Shown piece after piece: positions 25,651 to 34,598 of a stretch of 41,831 nt of DNA (its first letter is position 1; each line of letters opens with the position of its first letter). Below the pieces are notes generated by a model. It made no database searches, was not told the origin of the DNA, and saw only the letters and a list, made by a program, of their open reading frames with translations. The translations under genes and the position numbers were made by a program. This DNA comes from Dehalococcoidia bacterium. Lineage in GTDB: Bacteria > Chloroflexota > Dehalococcoidia > Tepidiformales > Tepidiformaceae. The DNA lies in the NCBI GenBank assembly GCA_007118095.1, contig SKSF01000175.1, forward strand, positions 1-41,831, given 5' to 3'.

Positions 25651-26490
25651 CTAAAGTCCCTGGAAGACCCGCTTTCCGTTGAGTGGCACGATCCGGCCGA
25701 TGCCTGGATACGGCCAGTGCCCGGCGATCCAGGTCTGGCCATCCGACGCAGCCTCCTCGAACAATCGGCTCCGCGTTGCGGCCGCCCGTTCCGGTTCGAT
25801 ATCGAATGCCGGGGACCAGTCCGGGTGGTCGAGCTGCATCGGATGGTGGCTCGCGTCTCCGACGATGACCGCGCGCTCGCCTGCCGAGTAGACGCCGATT
25901 GAGACGTGCCCCGGCGTATGACCGGGCGTGCCGATGAAGGTGAGGTTCTCGTCGAACGGCGCCTCGCCGTTGAAAAAGTCGATACGCCCCGAGTGCCGTA
26001 GTGGTTCGACGCACTGTTTCAGGTGCTCGTTCCCGGGGGCTTCAACCTTCTCTGGCTCCATCCAGTAGTCCCATTCCGGTTCCTGGATGACAAATCGCGC
26101 CTTTGGGAAATAGATCTCCGGCTCACCCTGCTCGTTGTCGACCGTGTTCCAGCCCACGTGGTCGACGTGCAGGTGTGTGTGGACCACGTAGTCGATCTCC
26201 CCGCGGTCAACCCCGGCCTCGCGCAGCGCCTCGTCCAGGTTGCCGGGCGGGAACCCGCTTCGCTTGCGGTTGCCAAGCCCTGAATCGATGAGCACGTTCT
26301 TGCCAGCGGTCCGGACGAGAAAGCTGGTGATCTGAAGCTGCATCAACTGCCGCTCTTGGTCGACGATCAGGTCCGGGTACTCGTCCAGCATCTGGTCCGC
26401 GTACGGCGGAAACATGTAGCGGGGATCCATGAGCGGGCGCGCGTCCTGGAGCGCCCGGATCTCCACGTTGCCAATGGTCACGCTATGCAT
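25651..26490 (-). CDS. MBL-fold metallohydrolase
   Basis: A 279-residue metallo-beta-lactamase fold enzyme. The binuclear zinc motif HTHLHVDH (H106, H108, D110, H111) is followed by GTPGHTPGHVSIGV and a C-terminal AGHWPYPGIG that supplies the last His. The context LIDSGLGNRKRSG and a GHW ending resemble lactonase-like or quorum-quenching relatives. The substrate is unknown. GGGAGGAG precedes the ATG. Its TAG overlaps the Shine-Dalgarno of the beta-helix gene, so the two are likely co-expressed. Confidence 0.92.
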   Translation of the reverse strand: MHSVTIGNVEIRALQDARPLMDPRYMFPPYADQMLDEYPDLIVDQERQLMQLQITSFLVRTAGKNVLIDSGLGNRKRSGFPPGNLDEALREAGVDRGEIDYVVHTHLHVDHVGWNTVDNEQGEPEIYFPKARFVIQEPEWDYWMEPEKVEAPGNEHLKQCVEPLRHSGRIDFFNGEAPFDENLTFIGTPGHTPGHVSIGVYSAGERAVIVGDASHHPMQLDHPDWSPAFDIEPERAAATRSRLFEEAASDGQTWIAGHWPYPGIGRIVPLNGKRVFQGL

Positions 26491-26547
26491 GTGCGCTCCT
26501 CCCGGGAGCGCATTCTACGCAGCAGACACAACTGTGGCGCTGCCGTC

Positions 26548-27282
26548 TCAAACCAGCGGCCAGGGATAGCTGCGGTGCGGTCCCGGGAGCGGGAGCCGCC
26601 GCCACTCCATCATCCGCTTCATCCGGTCCATCAGGGCCGCGGCGTCTCGTTCCGAAAGCAGGTCGAGCAGTGGCCGCGCTAACTCCGATTCCTCGAGGAT
26701 CGCGTCGTGTGCCGCTTCGATATCCCCCATCAGTTGGTCCGGCACCGATTCGTCCGCCCAGTCCCAGATGACTGTCCGCAGCTTGTACTGGCGGTGGAAA
26801 CACAGCCCGTGGTCGATACCCCAGATCTGACCCTCAGCATCGAGCAGGCAATGTCCGCCCTTCCGGTCGGCATTGTTGGCCACGAAGTCGAACACCGCCA
26901 TGCGTTGGAGCTGCGGCACGAGCTGCGGGTCCTCACGCTGGGTGAAGAAGTGCGACTGGTGGTCGTGCCGGACGAATACCTGCACCGACCCTTCTCCGTG
27001 CGGCCCGTCTCGGACAACGGTCGGCGGCACGAAGTTCCAGCCCAGCAAGCGCGCCAGCCGGTAAGCGGCAGCCTCGCGCCGGTAGAGTTGCCCGTCGGGG
27101 AAGTCCCAGAGCGGCGATTCGCCGGCGCCGGGCTTGTACACGGCCGCGAAGGGCTGGCCTCCCGGGCCGCACATTTGTGCCAGGAAAACATAATTCGAGG
27201 AATACCACAGGTGACGGCAATCCTCGAACTCGGCCCCAAGCAGGAGCTCTTCCGCGCCTTCGAATCCGACCGCCTCTTCCAC
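26548..27282 (-). CDS. SCO1664-family (TIGR03843) kinase-like protein
   Basis: A 244-residue protein matching the SCO1664/TIGR03843 family, distantly related to PI3/4 kinases. Segments include AAVYKPGAGESPLWDFPDGQLYRREAA (in part), GWNFVPPTVVRDGPHGEGSVQ, FDFVANNADRKGGH and WGIDHGLCFH, equivalents of nucleotide-binding and catalytic-loop motifs. Family members are found mainly in actinobacteria and Chloroflexota; the function is unknown. The family N-terminus fits GTG 27282, which has TAGTCT seven bases upstream. In-frame ATG 27375 or TTG 27423 would add unmatched residues. It is directly downstream of PhzF. Confidence 0.82.
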   Translation of the reverse strand: MEEAVGFEGAEELLLGAEFEDCRHLWYSSNYVFLAQMCGPGGQPFAAVYKPGAGESPLWDFPDGQLYRREAAAYRLARLLGWNFVPPTVVRDGPHGEGSVQVFVRHDHQSHFFTQREDPQLVPQLQRMAVFDFVANNADRKGGHCLLDAEGQIWGIDHGLCFHRQYKLRTVIWDWADESVPDQLMGDIEAAHDAILEESELARPLLDLLSERDAAALMDRMKRMMEWRRLPLPGPHRSYPWPLV

Positions 27283-27289
27283 GCTTCTG

Positions 27290-27295
27290 AGACTA
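27290..27295 (-). promoter_or_regulatory. -10 box of a leaderless SCO1664-family mRNA
   Basis: Minus-strand TGcTAGTCT (hexamer 27290-27295), seven bases before GTG 27282. No convincing -35 is present. Confidence 0.35.
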
Positions 27296-27447
27296 GCAGA
27301 GCCGGGCAACGAATCCAGCCACCAATCTTGACCTCCCCGGGTCAGCTTCCTCACTTCGCACGTCTGGTGCGACATGTCCGAATGTGAGAGCCGCGAGAAG
27401 GTGCGCGCATACCGTGCGCGCAAACGTGCCGGCCGCGACGCTGCTGG

Positions 27448-28335
27448 CTAAACGGTGATCGTGCCCCTGAGCACCGTGACCGCGCTTCCCGCGATACGGA
27501 TCTCCGTCGGCTCATCGCCATCAGCGTCGACTTCCACCTCAACCACCCCCGGGCGGCCCACTATGTGTCCCTGTTCGGCAAAATAGTGCGTTTCCCGCAG
27601 CAACCCGTACCGCCACAGGTAGGCGCTCATCGCCCCGGTTGCGCTGCCGGTCACCGGGTCTTCCGGGATGCCTGCGCTTGCAGCGAAATGGCGTGCGTGC
27701 GTCCGGTGCGCGGGGTCGAACGCGTCGACTGCGAAGACGTGGGTGCTGTAATAGTGGTTCAGCGTTTCGAGATCGCTCAGGTGCTGGATGTCGGGCTTCA
27801 GCCGTTTCAACACGTCGAGCGACTTCACCGGGATCATGACCTGGGGTGTCCCGGTGCTGACCACCTGCGGCGGCACCTCTTCCAGGATGTCTCGCGCGTC
27901 GATCCCCAGCGCCTGCGCGAACACATGCCGGTCCAGCCGCCGCTGAAACTCCGGCCTCCCCTGGGTCATCTTCACCCGTATTCCATCGGGTCCCGGCGCG
28001 ATATCCACTGGCAGGATGCCGATGCTCAGCTCCTGCGTCACGCGGATGCCGCCCTCCGCCAGTTCGATCCGGCCTTCCTCGACGAGCGTGTGCATCGTCG
28101 CGATGGTCGGATGTCCCGCAAGTGGGATTTCCTTCGCCGGGGTGAAATACCGGACGCTGAAGTCAGCCCGCATCGAAGGAAACACAAACGCGGTCTCGCT
28201 GAGGTTCAACTCCCGCGCGATGTTCTGCATGTCCCTGTCGCTCAGACCGTCTGCGCGCGTGATAACGCCACACGGGTTCCCCGTGTACCGCTGGGTCGTA
28301 AAGGCGTCGACGATCTTGACCTCGTAGTCCGGCAT
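27448..28335 (-). CDS. PhzF-family isomerase
   Basis: A 295-residue protein with two diaminopimelate-epimerase-like halves. The catalytic Glu is in LSETAFVF (E47). Other PhzF motifs are AGHPTIAT and PEDPVTGSATG. The family catalyses proton-transfer isomerisations such as in phenazine biosynthesis; no phenazine genes are near, so the substrate is unknown. ATG 28335 is preferred: TATGCT lies six bases upstream and no Shine-Dalgarno is present. The SCO1664-family gene is downstream and may be co-transcribed. Confidence 0.9.
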   Translation of the reverse strand: MPDYEVKIVDAFTTQRYTGNPCGVITRADGLSDRDMQNIARELNLSETAFVFPSMRADFSVRYFTPAKEIPLAGHPTIATMHTLVEEGRIELAEGGIRVTQELSIGILPVDIAPGPDGIRVKMTQGRPEFQRRLDRHVFAQALGIDARDILEEVPPQVVSTGTPQVMIPVKSLDVLKRLKPDIQHLSDLETLNHYYSTHVFAVDAFDPAHRTHARHFAASAGIPEDPVTGSATGAMSAYLWRYGLLRETHYFAEQGHIVGRPGVVEVEVDADGDEPTEIRIAGSAVTVLRGTITV

Positions 28336-28341
28336 GGCGCG

Positions 28342-28347
28342 AGCATA
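28342..28347 (-). promoter_or_regulatory. -10 box of a leaderless phzF mRNA
   Basis: Minus-strand TATGCT six bases before ATG 28335, placing the predicted transcription start on the A of the start codon. Confidence 0.4.
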
Positions 28348-28456
28348 GCAGAGCCCCTCGTTTCGCACGCGGCGCACCGGTGCCGTACACTCCGTCCGTT
28401 ATCCGGCCGGTAAGTGCGCAATGCACAGGCAACGGCCGCCGCAATGGAGGTCCCCA

Positions 28457-28972
28457 ATGCCCGGAGTCCCCGGTCCATTCCCCCTGGAAGACGACACCCT
28501 GGCGGCCGAAGTCGGCCAACTGCTGCTCGCGCGCGGCGAACGGGTCGCCGCTTCAGAGACGACAGCAGGTGGCCTGATCAGTGCCCGTCTGTTGAGCGTT
28601 CCCGGGGCCTCCGGGTGGTACGAAGGCGGTCTCGTCCCGTATACGGGCCCGCACAAGTGGGAAGCGCTCGGCATCGACCGCGAGATTGCCCGCGAACACG
28701 GCGCCGTGAGCCCTCAATGGGTTGCTGCAACCGCCGAAGGACTGCTGCGCGGGACCGAAGCGCAATGGGCAGTTGCCGAGAGTGGCATTGCCGGCCCCCA
28801 GGGGAGCCGCCGCTCGCCGAAGCCCGTCGGCGCCGTCGCGATTGCGGTCGCCGGCCCGAATGGTACCGCCAGCGAAGAGCAACAGTTCGAGGGGACGCGC
28901 GCCGAAGTGATGCGCCAGATTTCGGAGCGATGCCTGGAGCTCCTCCGGGAGCGGCTCAAAGCGGCATCCTGA
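28457..28972 (+). CDS. CinA C-terminal domain protein (PncC-like nicotinamide-nucleotide amidase)
   Basis: A 171-residue stand-alone CinA C-terminal domain. Motifs are ASETTAGGLISARLLSVPGAS, GLVPYTGPHKWEALGI, HGAVSPQWVAATAEGLL and ESGIAGPQGS followed by KPVGAVAIAVAG. PncC deamidates nicotinamide mononucleotide in NAD recycling. Most members have ESCTGG with a catalytic Ser; this one has ETTAGG (residues 34-39), Thr in place of Ser, so activity is uncertain. ATG 28457 has GGAGG seven bases upstream; the in-frame ATG at 28421 is discarded. It is convergent with dsbB, six bases away. Confidence 0.85.
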   Translation: MPGVPGPFPLEDDTLAAEVGQLLLARGERVAASETTAGGLISARLLSVPGASGWYEGGLVPYTGPHKWEALGIDREIAREHGAVSPQWVAATAEGLLRGTEAQWAVAESGIAGPQGSRRSPKPVGAVAIAVAGPNGTASEEQQFEGTRAEVMRQISERCLELLRERLKAAS

Positions 28973-28978
28973 CGCTCC

Positions 28979-29518
28979 TTATTCGCCGTGGAAGTCCATC
29001 AGCATGTCGGACCGCCACTCGGCGAGCCGCACCAGGATGACCGACAGGAACGCGGCTCCCGCCATGAACGGGATCGTGGCGAAACCGAACGCTTCCACGT
29101 ATTTCGCCGTGCACGCCACGCCGCCGACACATGCCGACCCCTGGTCGGGGAAGAGCTGGAGCTGGTAGTGGTAGACCGAAAGCGCGAGCCCGATGACCGC
29201 AATCACCGCTGTGAACCGGATGTCGATATAACGGCGCGTCACAACGGCGACGCCAAGCAAAACCGCCAGGGGGTACATCGCGATGCGCTGGTACCAGCAG
29301 AACTCGCACGGCAGGAACCCGGCAATCTCGGAATAGTAGAGCGAAGCCGCCATCGCGCTGCCGGCGACGACCAGCGCCAGGATCTGCCCGCGGTCGCTCA
29401 CAAATCGCCGAAGCGCGGTCGCGTTTTTCAGCTCCACGCCCACGACCAGCGCCAGGGCCACGACAACCGTCGCCATGGCGCCTGCCGCCAACAACGGCGA
29501 TATGGTTTGTTCGCTCAT
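28979..29518 (-). CDS. Disulfide bond formation protein B (DsbB/BdbC type)
   Basis: A 179-residue four-helix membrane protein. The first redox pair is C71/C74 in LPCEFCWYQRIAMYPL and the second is C130/C136 in SACVGGVAC. It oxidises a DsbA-like thioredoxin-fold partner outside the membrane and passes electrons to quinone. No dsbA is adjacent, but the membrane-anchored thioredoxin at 608-1021 shows other thiol chemistry in this genome. ATG 29518 has GAGGGACGG upstream and its own promoter, so it is probably not part of the pyr transcript. Confidence 0.93.
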   Translation of the reverse strand: MSEQTISPLLAAGAMATVVVALALVVGVELKNATALRRFVSDRGQILALVVAGSAMAASLYYSEIAGFLPCEFCWYQRIAMYPLAVLLGVAVVTRRYIDIRFTAVIAVIGLALSVYHYQLQLFPDQGSACVGGVACTAKYVEAFGFATIPFMAGAAFLSVILVRLAEWRSDMLMDFHGE

Positions 29519-29578
29519 CCGTCCCTCGGCTGGTGTGCCCGGGGCTGCGTGACCCCGTAGCAATACCCGTGTATCCGT

Positions 29579-29607
29579 AACGTAGCCGTCGCGCGATCAC
29601 CCGACAA
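29579..29607 (-). promoter_or_regulatory. Promoter of dsbB
   Basis: Minus-strand -35 TTGTCG (29602-29607), a 17-nt spacer and -10 TACGTT (29579-29584), giving a leader of about 55 nt. Confidence 0.45.
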
Positions 29608-29610
29608 TGA

Positions 29611-29625
29611 CGCATGTCGCATGCG
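29611..29625 (-). terminator. Hairpin after pyrK, weak terminator candidate
   Basis: CGCATG (29611-29616), TCG loop and CATGCG (29620-29625): a perfect 6-bp stem with a 3-nt loop downstream of pyrK. The following minus-strand TCATTG is not T-rich, so termination here would be weak or factor-dependent. Confidence 0.3.
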
Positions 29626-29636
29626 CAATCGCCTCG

Positions 29637-30401
29637 TTAACCGTACACATCGAAAAGCTGGAAGCGCGGGCCGTCCTTGCAGCACAGCTTCACACCTTTG
29701 CGGGTGAAGATGGCACACCCGTAACACATCCCCCACCCGCAGGGCATGTTCTCTTCCATCAGGATTTCCGGCCGTTGCCGGCGCCCGTTGTGCCGCAGCA
29801 CATTCGCCAGGCTTTCGAACATCGGGTTGGGCCCACATGCGTAGATCCGGCTCGCCCATTGCTGGTATTCGCCAAGGTGGTCCGTGACGAATCCCTGCGG
29901 CCCGGCCGAGCCGTCTTCGGTCACCACCACATACTCGACTTCATGCGGCCACTCGTCCGCCGGGAGCAACGCCGAAGCGGTCCGCGCACCCATCATCGCG
30001 ACTACCGAATGCCCCCGTGCCACAGCCCGTTCTGCCATATCTACTATCGGCGCAACGCCAACGCCACCGCCGATGAGCAGCAGGTTTCCCCGCTCGTCCG
30101 GGAACCGGAGCCCCTTCCCGAGCGGCCCGTAGATGCGGACAACGTCGCCGCGCACCCGCTGCGACAGCCACCGCGTCCCCCGTCCCACCGAGGCGTACAG
30201 GAGCGCGAAGCGGTCGCCATCAACTTTGTAATAGCTGAACGCGCGCGCGAAGAACGGGTCGGCGCCATCGAAGCTGCAGTGCACCATCACGAACTGGCCG
30301 GGCTCCGTCCCCTGCGCCAGCGCTTCCGACTGGAACCAGGCCACATACCCGTTCTCGTACACCTGCTCGTTCGAGAGCACGACCGCGTCTTCGATAATCA
30401 C
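29637..30401 (-). CDS. pyrK: Dihydroorotate dehydrogenase electron-transfer subunit
   Basis: A 254-residue ferredoxin-reductase-fold protein. The FAD region includes ARAFSYYKV, nucleotide binding [14 protein letters not shown], and a C-terminal 2Fe-2S site with C221, C226, C229 and C240 (or C241) in [13 protein letters not shown] and VKLCC. PyrK passes electrons from the class 1B dihydroorotate dehydrogenase PyrD to NAD. pyrD is not in the window. The GTG start overlaps the carB stop (GTGA), so it is the last gene of the coupled pyr run. Confidence 0.95.
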   Translation of the reverse strand: MIIEDAVVLSNEQVYENGYVAWFQSEALAQGTEPGQFVMVHCSFDGADPFFARAFSYYKVDGDRFALLYASVGRGTRWLSQRVRGDVVRIYGPLGKGLRFPDERGNLLLIGGGVGVAPIVDMAERAVARGHSVVAMMGARTASALLPADEWPHEVEYVVVTEDGSAGPQGFVTDHLGEYQQWASRIYACGPNPMFESLANVLRHNGRRQRPEILMEENMPCGWGMCYGCAIFTRKGVKLCCKDGPRFQLFDVYG

Positions 30402-33400
30402 CCGTCGAGATACTCCCTTAGCGTCGCGACATCATGATCGCTGCCATACGCCATCGCTTCCACCGCGGCCCGTGCGGTGTCCATCGACGTGAAACATGGG
30501 ATGCGCTTCTCCGCGGCTGCACGCCGGATGTGGAACCCGTCGCGGAGTGAGCCCGTGATGCGCCCTTCCGGTGTGTTGATAACACACGCGACAGTCCCAT
30601 CACGGATGACATCCACGACATTCGGATGCCCGCCGCTCAAGACCTTGGTAATCGTCGTCACCGGGTAGCCCAGCCCCTCGACCATCTGGGTCGTCCCCTC
30701 GGTCGCATACAGGGTGTACCCGGCCTTTGCGAGGATGTGGACGAGCGGTATCGCCTCGGCTTTCGTAAGGTCGCTGATGCTCAGCAGCACGCCGCCACCC
30801 GGTGGCAGCGCAAGGTTCGAAGCCACCAGCGCCTTGTGCAGCGCAGCTTCGAACGTCCGGTCCACGCCCATGACTTCCCCGGTACTTTTCATCTCCGGGC
30901 CAAGGTGGGTGTCGACGTCTACCAGCTTCGACATCGAGAAGACGGGTGCCTTCACCGCGACAAGCTGCGGCTCCGGCCAGATGCCGCTTTCGTACCCGTA
31001 ATCACGCAGCCGGTGGCCCATCATCGCCTGCACGGCCAGCTTCACCATCGGCACGCCCGTCACCTTCGAAATGAACGGGACCGTCCGGCTCGCACGAGGG
31101 TTCACCTCAAGGATGAAGACCTGTGGGCCTTCGCCATCCTTTCGTGGCTGCACCACGAATTGGATGTTCGTCAGCCCGATCGCCCCGAGCCCTCGCACAA
31201 TGCGCTCCGTGTAATCGCGTACGGTGTCGCGCTCTTCGGCGTCCAGGTGCCGTGGCGGATACACCGCCATCGAATCGCCCGAGTGCACCCCGGCGCGCTC
31301 GATGTGCTCCATGATGCCGGGGATAATGACCGTCTCCCCGTCCGAGATGGCGTCAACTTCCACCTCGCGGCCTTCAAGGTATTTGTCGATGAGGATGGGC
31401 CGACCCTCGGCAGCCTCCGTCGCCTGCGCCAGGAAGTTCACCATCTCCGTGGCATTCTGCACGATCTCCATCGCGCGCCCGCCGAGCACGAACGACGGCC
31501 GGACCAGCACGGGGTAGCCGATCGTCTGTGCCGTCTTGAGCGCATCTTCGAGCGAACGGATAGCGGCCCCCGGTGGTTGCGGCACCCCGAGGCCCTGCAG
31601 GAACCGCTCAAAGAGCTCCCGGTCCTCCGCCGTCCCGATGACATCCGCGCTCGACCCGATGATTGGCAAACCCGCACGCCGCAGCGGGTCCGCGAGGTTG
31701 ATAGCCGTCTGCCCGCCGAACTGTGCAATCGTGGGCGGCATGACGCCGTCGGTCCCTGCTTCGTTCTCGATGATGTCGCGGACGGACTCATCGTCCAGCG
31801 GTTCGAAGTAGAGCCGTTCACTGGTGTCGAAGTCCGTCGACACCGTTTCCGGGTTCGAGTTGATCATGATGGAGCGCCAGCCGGACGCTTCCAGCGCCCA
31901 CGCCGCATGTACGCTCGCATAGTCAAACTCGATCCCCTGCCCGATGCGGATCGGTCCCGATCCCACCACGACGGCCGCTTCTCCGCCCTTCGGGGGCGCC
32001 TCGTTCTCCACTTCGTACGTGCTGTAGAAGTACGGTGTTAGCGCGTCGAACTCGGCCGCACATGTATCCACCATCTTGTAGACCGGGTGGATATCCCACT
32101 CGTGCCGCAGTTCGCGCACCTGTTCCGGCAGCCGGTCCGCGAGCTGCCCCACCATCTCATCGCTCATGCCCATGCGCTTCGCTTCAAACAGCAGGTCGGC
32201 ACTCAACGGTTCGGCGAGCAACCGTCGTTCCATCCGCACGATGCCTTCGAGCCGGTCCATGAACCACGGGTCGATGCCAGTCTCGCGGCACAATTCCATG
32301 CAATCGTTGCCCCGCCGGAGTGCAGCCATCACCGCCCACAGCCGCTCGTCATGGCCGTGCAGCGGAAGCTGCTCGAGGTCCCGCCATTCGGGGCGCTGCC
32401 AGAGCAGACTGCGCCCGCCGATCTCGAGCGACCGCACCGCCTTCAAGAACGCCGATTCGAACGTGCGGTCGATGGCCATCACTTCGCCGGTCGCCTTCAT
32501 CTGCGTCCCGAGGCGCCGGTCGCCCAGGTGGAACTTGTCGAACGGCCACCGCGGGATTTTCACGACGCAGTAGTCCAGCGCTGGCTCGAACGCCGCGGTC
32601 GTCCGCTTCGTCACCGCGTTCGGAATCTCGTCCAGGGTCTTCCCGGCCGCAATCTTGGCCGCCACGCGCGCAATCGGGTACCCGGTTGCCTTCGAAGCAA
32701 GCGCCGAAGAACGCGACACCCGCGGGTTCACTTCGATGACGTGGTAGGGCAACGGCTCGTCGGGGTCACCATCCCAGTCGCGCACGTCCTTTCGAGGAGC
32801 GAGCGCGAGCTGGACATTACAGCCGCCTTCGATCTTGAGCTCATCGATGATCCGCAGGCTAGCCGAGCGCAGCATCTGGTAGTCCTTGTCGCTCAGCGTC
32901 TGCGACGGCGCTACGACGATGGAGTCACCGGTATGCACACCCATCGGGTCGATGTTCTCCATGTTGCAGATGGTGATGCAGTTCCCCGCACCGTCGCGCA
33001 TCACCTCGTATTCGACCTCTTTCCAGCCGATCAGATTCTTCTCCACGAGCACCTGGTGAATCGGGCTGTACGCCAGCCCGCTCTCCGCTACTTCGAGTAG
33101 CTCGGCCATCGTGAACGCCATGCCGCCTCCGGACCCACCGAGCGTGTACGCGGGACGTACCACCACGGGCAGCCCGATCTCCTCTGCGGCGGCGGCGCAC
33201 TCCGCCACCGTGTGGCAAATCTCGCTTTGCAACAGCGGCTCGCCGATCTTCTCGAGCATGTCGCGGAACAGTTCGCGGTCTTCGGCCCGCTGGATAGCCT
33301 CGAGCGACGTCCCGAGCAGTTCGACGCCGTACTTCTCCAGGATGCCAGCTTCCGAAAGTTCGACCGCGAGATTGAGCCCTGTCTGCCCGCCCAGCGTCGG

Positions 33401-33652
33401 CAGTAGCCCGTCCGGGCGCTCCTTCTGGATGATGCGCTCGATGACCGGGACCGTCAGTGGCTCGATGTATACCGCATCGGCCACGTCCAGGTCGGTCATG
33501 ATCGTCGCCGGGTTCGAATTCACCAGGATGCTACGGATGCCTTCTTCGCGGATCGCCTTGCACGCCTGCGTGCCGGCGTAATCGAACTCCGCGGCCTGGC
33601 CGATCACAATCGGCCCCGACCCGATGATCAGGACGTTTTCAACTTTCGTCAT
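30398..33652 (-). CDS. carB: Carbamoyl-phosphate synthase large subunit
   Basis: A 1084-residue enzyme of the normal length. It has two ATP-grasp halves: the first opens [21 protein letters not shown], the second [20 protein letters not shown], each followed by [19 protein letters not shown] or its counterpart. The C-terminal allosteric domain (YTLYATEGT) is present. It makes carbamoyl phosphate from bicarbonate, ATP and ammonia tunnelled from CarA. ATG 33652 has GAGGAG upstream and overlaps the stop of the membrane protein gene. carB is separated from carA by two unrelated small genes. Confidence 0.97.
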   Translation of the reverse strand: MTKVENVLIIGSGPIVIGQAAEFDYAGTQACKAIREEGIRSILVNSNPATIMTDLDVADAVYIEPLTVPVIERIIQKERPDGLLPTLGGQTGLNLAVELSEAGILEKYGVELLGTSLEAIQRAEDRELFRDMLEKIGEPLLQSEICHTVAECAAAAEEIGLPVVVRPAYTLGGSGGGMAFTMAELLEVAESGLAYSPIHQVLVEKNLIGWKEVEYEVMRDGAGNCITICNMENIDPMGVHTGDSIVVAPSQTLSDKDYQMLRSASLRIIDELKIEGGCNVQLALAPRKDVRDWDGDPDEPLPYHVIEVNPRVSRSSALASKATGYPIARVAAKIAAGKTLDEIPNAVTKRTTAAFEPALDYCVVKIPRWPFDKFHLGDRRLGTQMKATGEVMAIDRTFESAFLKAVRSLEIGGRSLLWQRPEWRDLEQLPLHGHDERLWAVMAALRRGNDCMELCRETGIDPWFMDRLEGIVRMERRLLAEPLSADLLFEAKRMGMSDEMVGQLADRLPEQVRELRHEWDIHPVYKMVDTCAAEFDALTPYFYSTYEVENEAPPKGGEAAVVVGSGPIRIGQGIEFDYASVHAAWALEASGWRSIMINSNPETVSTDFDTSERLYFEPLDDESVRDIIENEAGTDGVMPPTIAQFGGQTAINLADPLRRAGLPIIGSSADVIGTAEDRELFERFLQGLGVPQPPGAAIRSLEDALKTAQTIGYPVLVRPSFVLGGRAMEIVQNATEMVNFLAQATEAAEGRPILIDKYLEGREVEVDAISDGETVIIPGIMEHIERAGVHSGDSMAVYPPRHLDAEERDTVRDYTERIVRGLGAIGLTNIQFVVQPRKDGEGPQVFILEVNPRASRTVPFISKVTGVPMVKLAVQAMMGHRLRDYGYESGIWPEPQLVAVKAPVFSMSKLVDVDTHLGPEMKSTGEVMGVDRTFEAALHKALVASNLALPPGGGVLLSISDLTKAEAIPLVHILAKAGYTLYATEGTTQMVEGLGYPVTTITKVLSGGHPNVVDVIRDGTVACVINTPEGRITGSLRDGFHIRRAAAEKRIPCFTSMDTARAAVEAMAYGSDHDVATLREYLDG

Positions 33653-34122
33653 CGAATGCCATCTCCTCGTGGCAGCAAACCCAACCCCCGTAAGAACCAT
33701 TCACGCGGATATCTCACCGCGAGCAATGCGAATAGTGGCGGCAGCGCCAGGAGATACCCGGGGCTCTCCAGGAATACCACGGTCTGGACGATGCCGATAA
33801 GCAGGCCCAGCGCCCCCGCATAGAGGAGCCGCAGGCCAATGTGTCCGTTTTCCCGCAAAAGCGCGATGCCGAGCAGGGAGGTCACGAATCCCACCAGCGC
33901 GAGCGAGGCGGCAAAAAGCCGCGCAAGTTCGCGCCCTGCCTCTCCTTCCGGCACCGCTGCGCCCGTCATCGAAACCGCCCCGAACGCCGCCGCCATGGTC
34001 ATCGCCGCAAACGCGAGCGTTATTACGACGTCCGCAACCGAACCCGTCGGACGGCGTCGTTGTACCGGGGCGTTGACCCTTGGCGCACGTCGCTTGCCGC
34101 GCACCCCGCGGGCGTCTGGCAT
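33649..34122 (-). CDS. Four-helix membrane protein of unknown function, in the pyr operon
   Basis: A 157-residue protein not recognised as a family. A basic N-terminus (about 1-27, rich in Arg and Lys) is followed by hydrophobic segments near 30-52, 65-90, 95-117 and 123-138. Basic N-terminal residues predict an inside N-terminus. Its stop overlaps the carB start (ATGA) and its start lies 23 bases after the GNAT stop. It could be an accessory or transport protein for pyrimidine metabolism, or a passenger gene; nothing in the sequence decides this. Confidence 0.75.
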   Translation of the reverse strand: MPDARGVRGKRRAPRVNAPVQRRRPTGSVADVVITLAFAAMTMAAAFGAVSMTGAAVPEGEAGRELARLFAASLALVGFVTSLLGIALLRENGHIGLRLLYAGALGLLIGIVQTVVFLESPGYLLALPPLFALLAVRYPREWFLRGLGLLPRGDGIR

Positions 34123-34145
34123 AAGCTATCGCGATCCTGTTCACG

Positions 34146-34598
34146 CTAGAGCGGTAACTCGAACGACATCTTGGGATTCCGAAGCGGCACCATCGCGCCG
34201 ATCGAAGAGAGGAAGCTCAGTGCGGGCTCGTTGCTTTCGGGCAACCGCCCGCGGATACGCCGATACCCCTGGTCGCGCGCAAACTCGAGCAACTCCTCCG
34301 CGAGCGCCGTCGCAAGACCGCGCCGGCGGTGGTCCGGCGCGACCCACACGCCAAGCAGCGCCGTTTCCGGTTCCGTCGTATTGAAGTCGATGGCGCCAAA
34401 CGCCACCGGGATGCTCCCGTCATACGCCACAATCACGACGCCCTGGTTCCCGAGCCGACGGATCCACTCCTTGATTCGCTCCTCGTCGAAGTCGTCGGGC
34501 AGGCCGACGTCTTCTTCGTGTCCGAGCGCCCGGATCACTGATGCAATCTCATCAGCGTCGTCCACGCTCGCCGGGCGAAAGTCACCGGTCCTCGTCAT
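34146..34598 (-). CDS. GNAT-family N-acetyltransferase, in the pyr operon
   Basis: A 150-residue GNAT domain. The acetyl-CoA pyrophosphate loop is VAPDHRRRGLATALAEELLEFA, preceded by TALLGVWV and followed by EPALSFLSSIGAMV. The substrate is unknown. Its ATG overlaps the carA stop (ATGA), so it is translationally coupled between carA and the membrane protein. Whether it acetylates a metabolite or a pathway protein is not visible. Confidence 0.88.
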   Translation of the reverse strand: MTRTGDFRPASVDDADEIASVIRALGHEEDVGLPDDFDEERIKEWIRRLGNQGVVIVAYDGSIPVAFGAIDFNTTEPETALLGVWVAPDHRRRGLATALAEELLEFARDQGYRRIRGRLPESNEPALSFLSSIGAMVPLRNPKMSFELPL

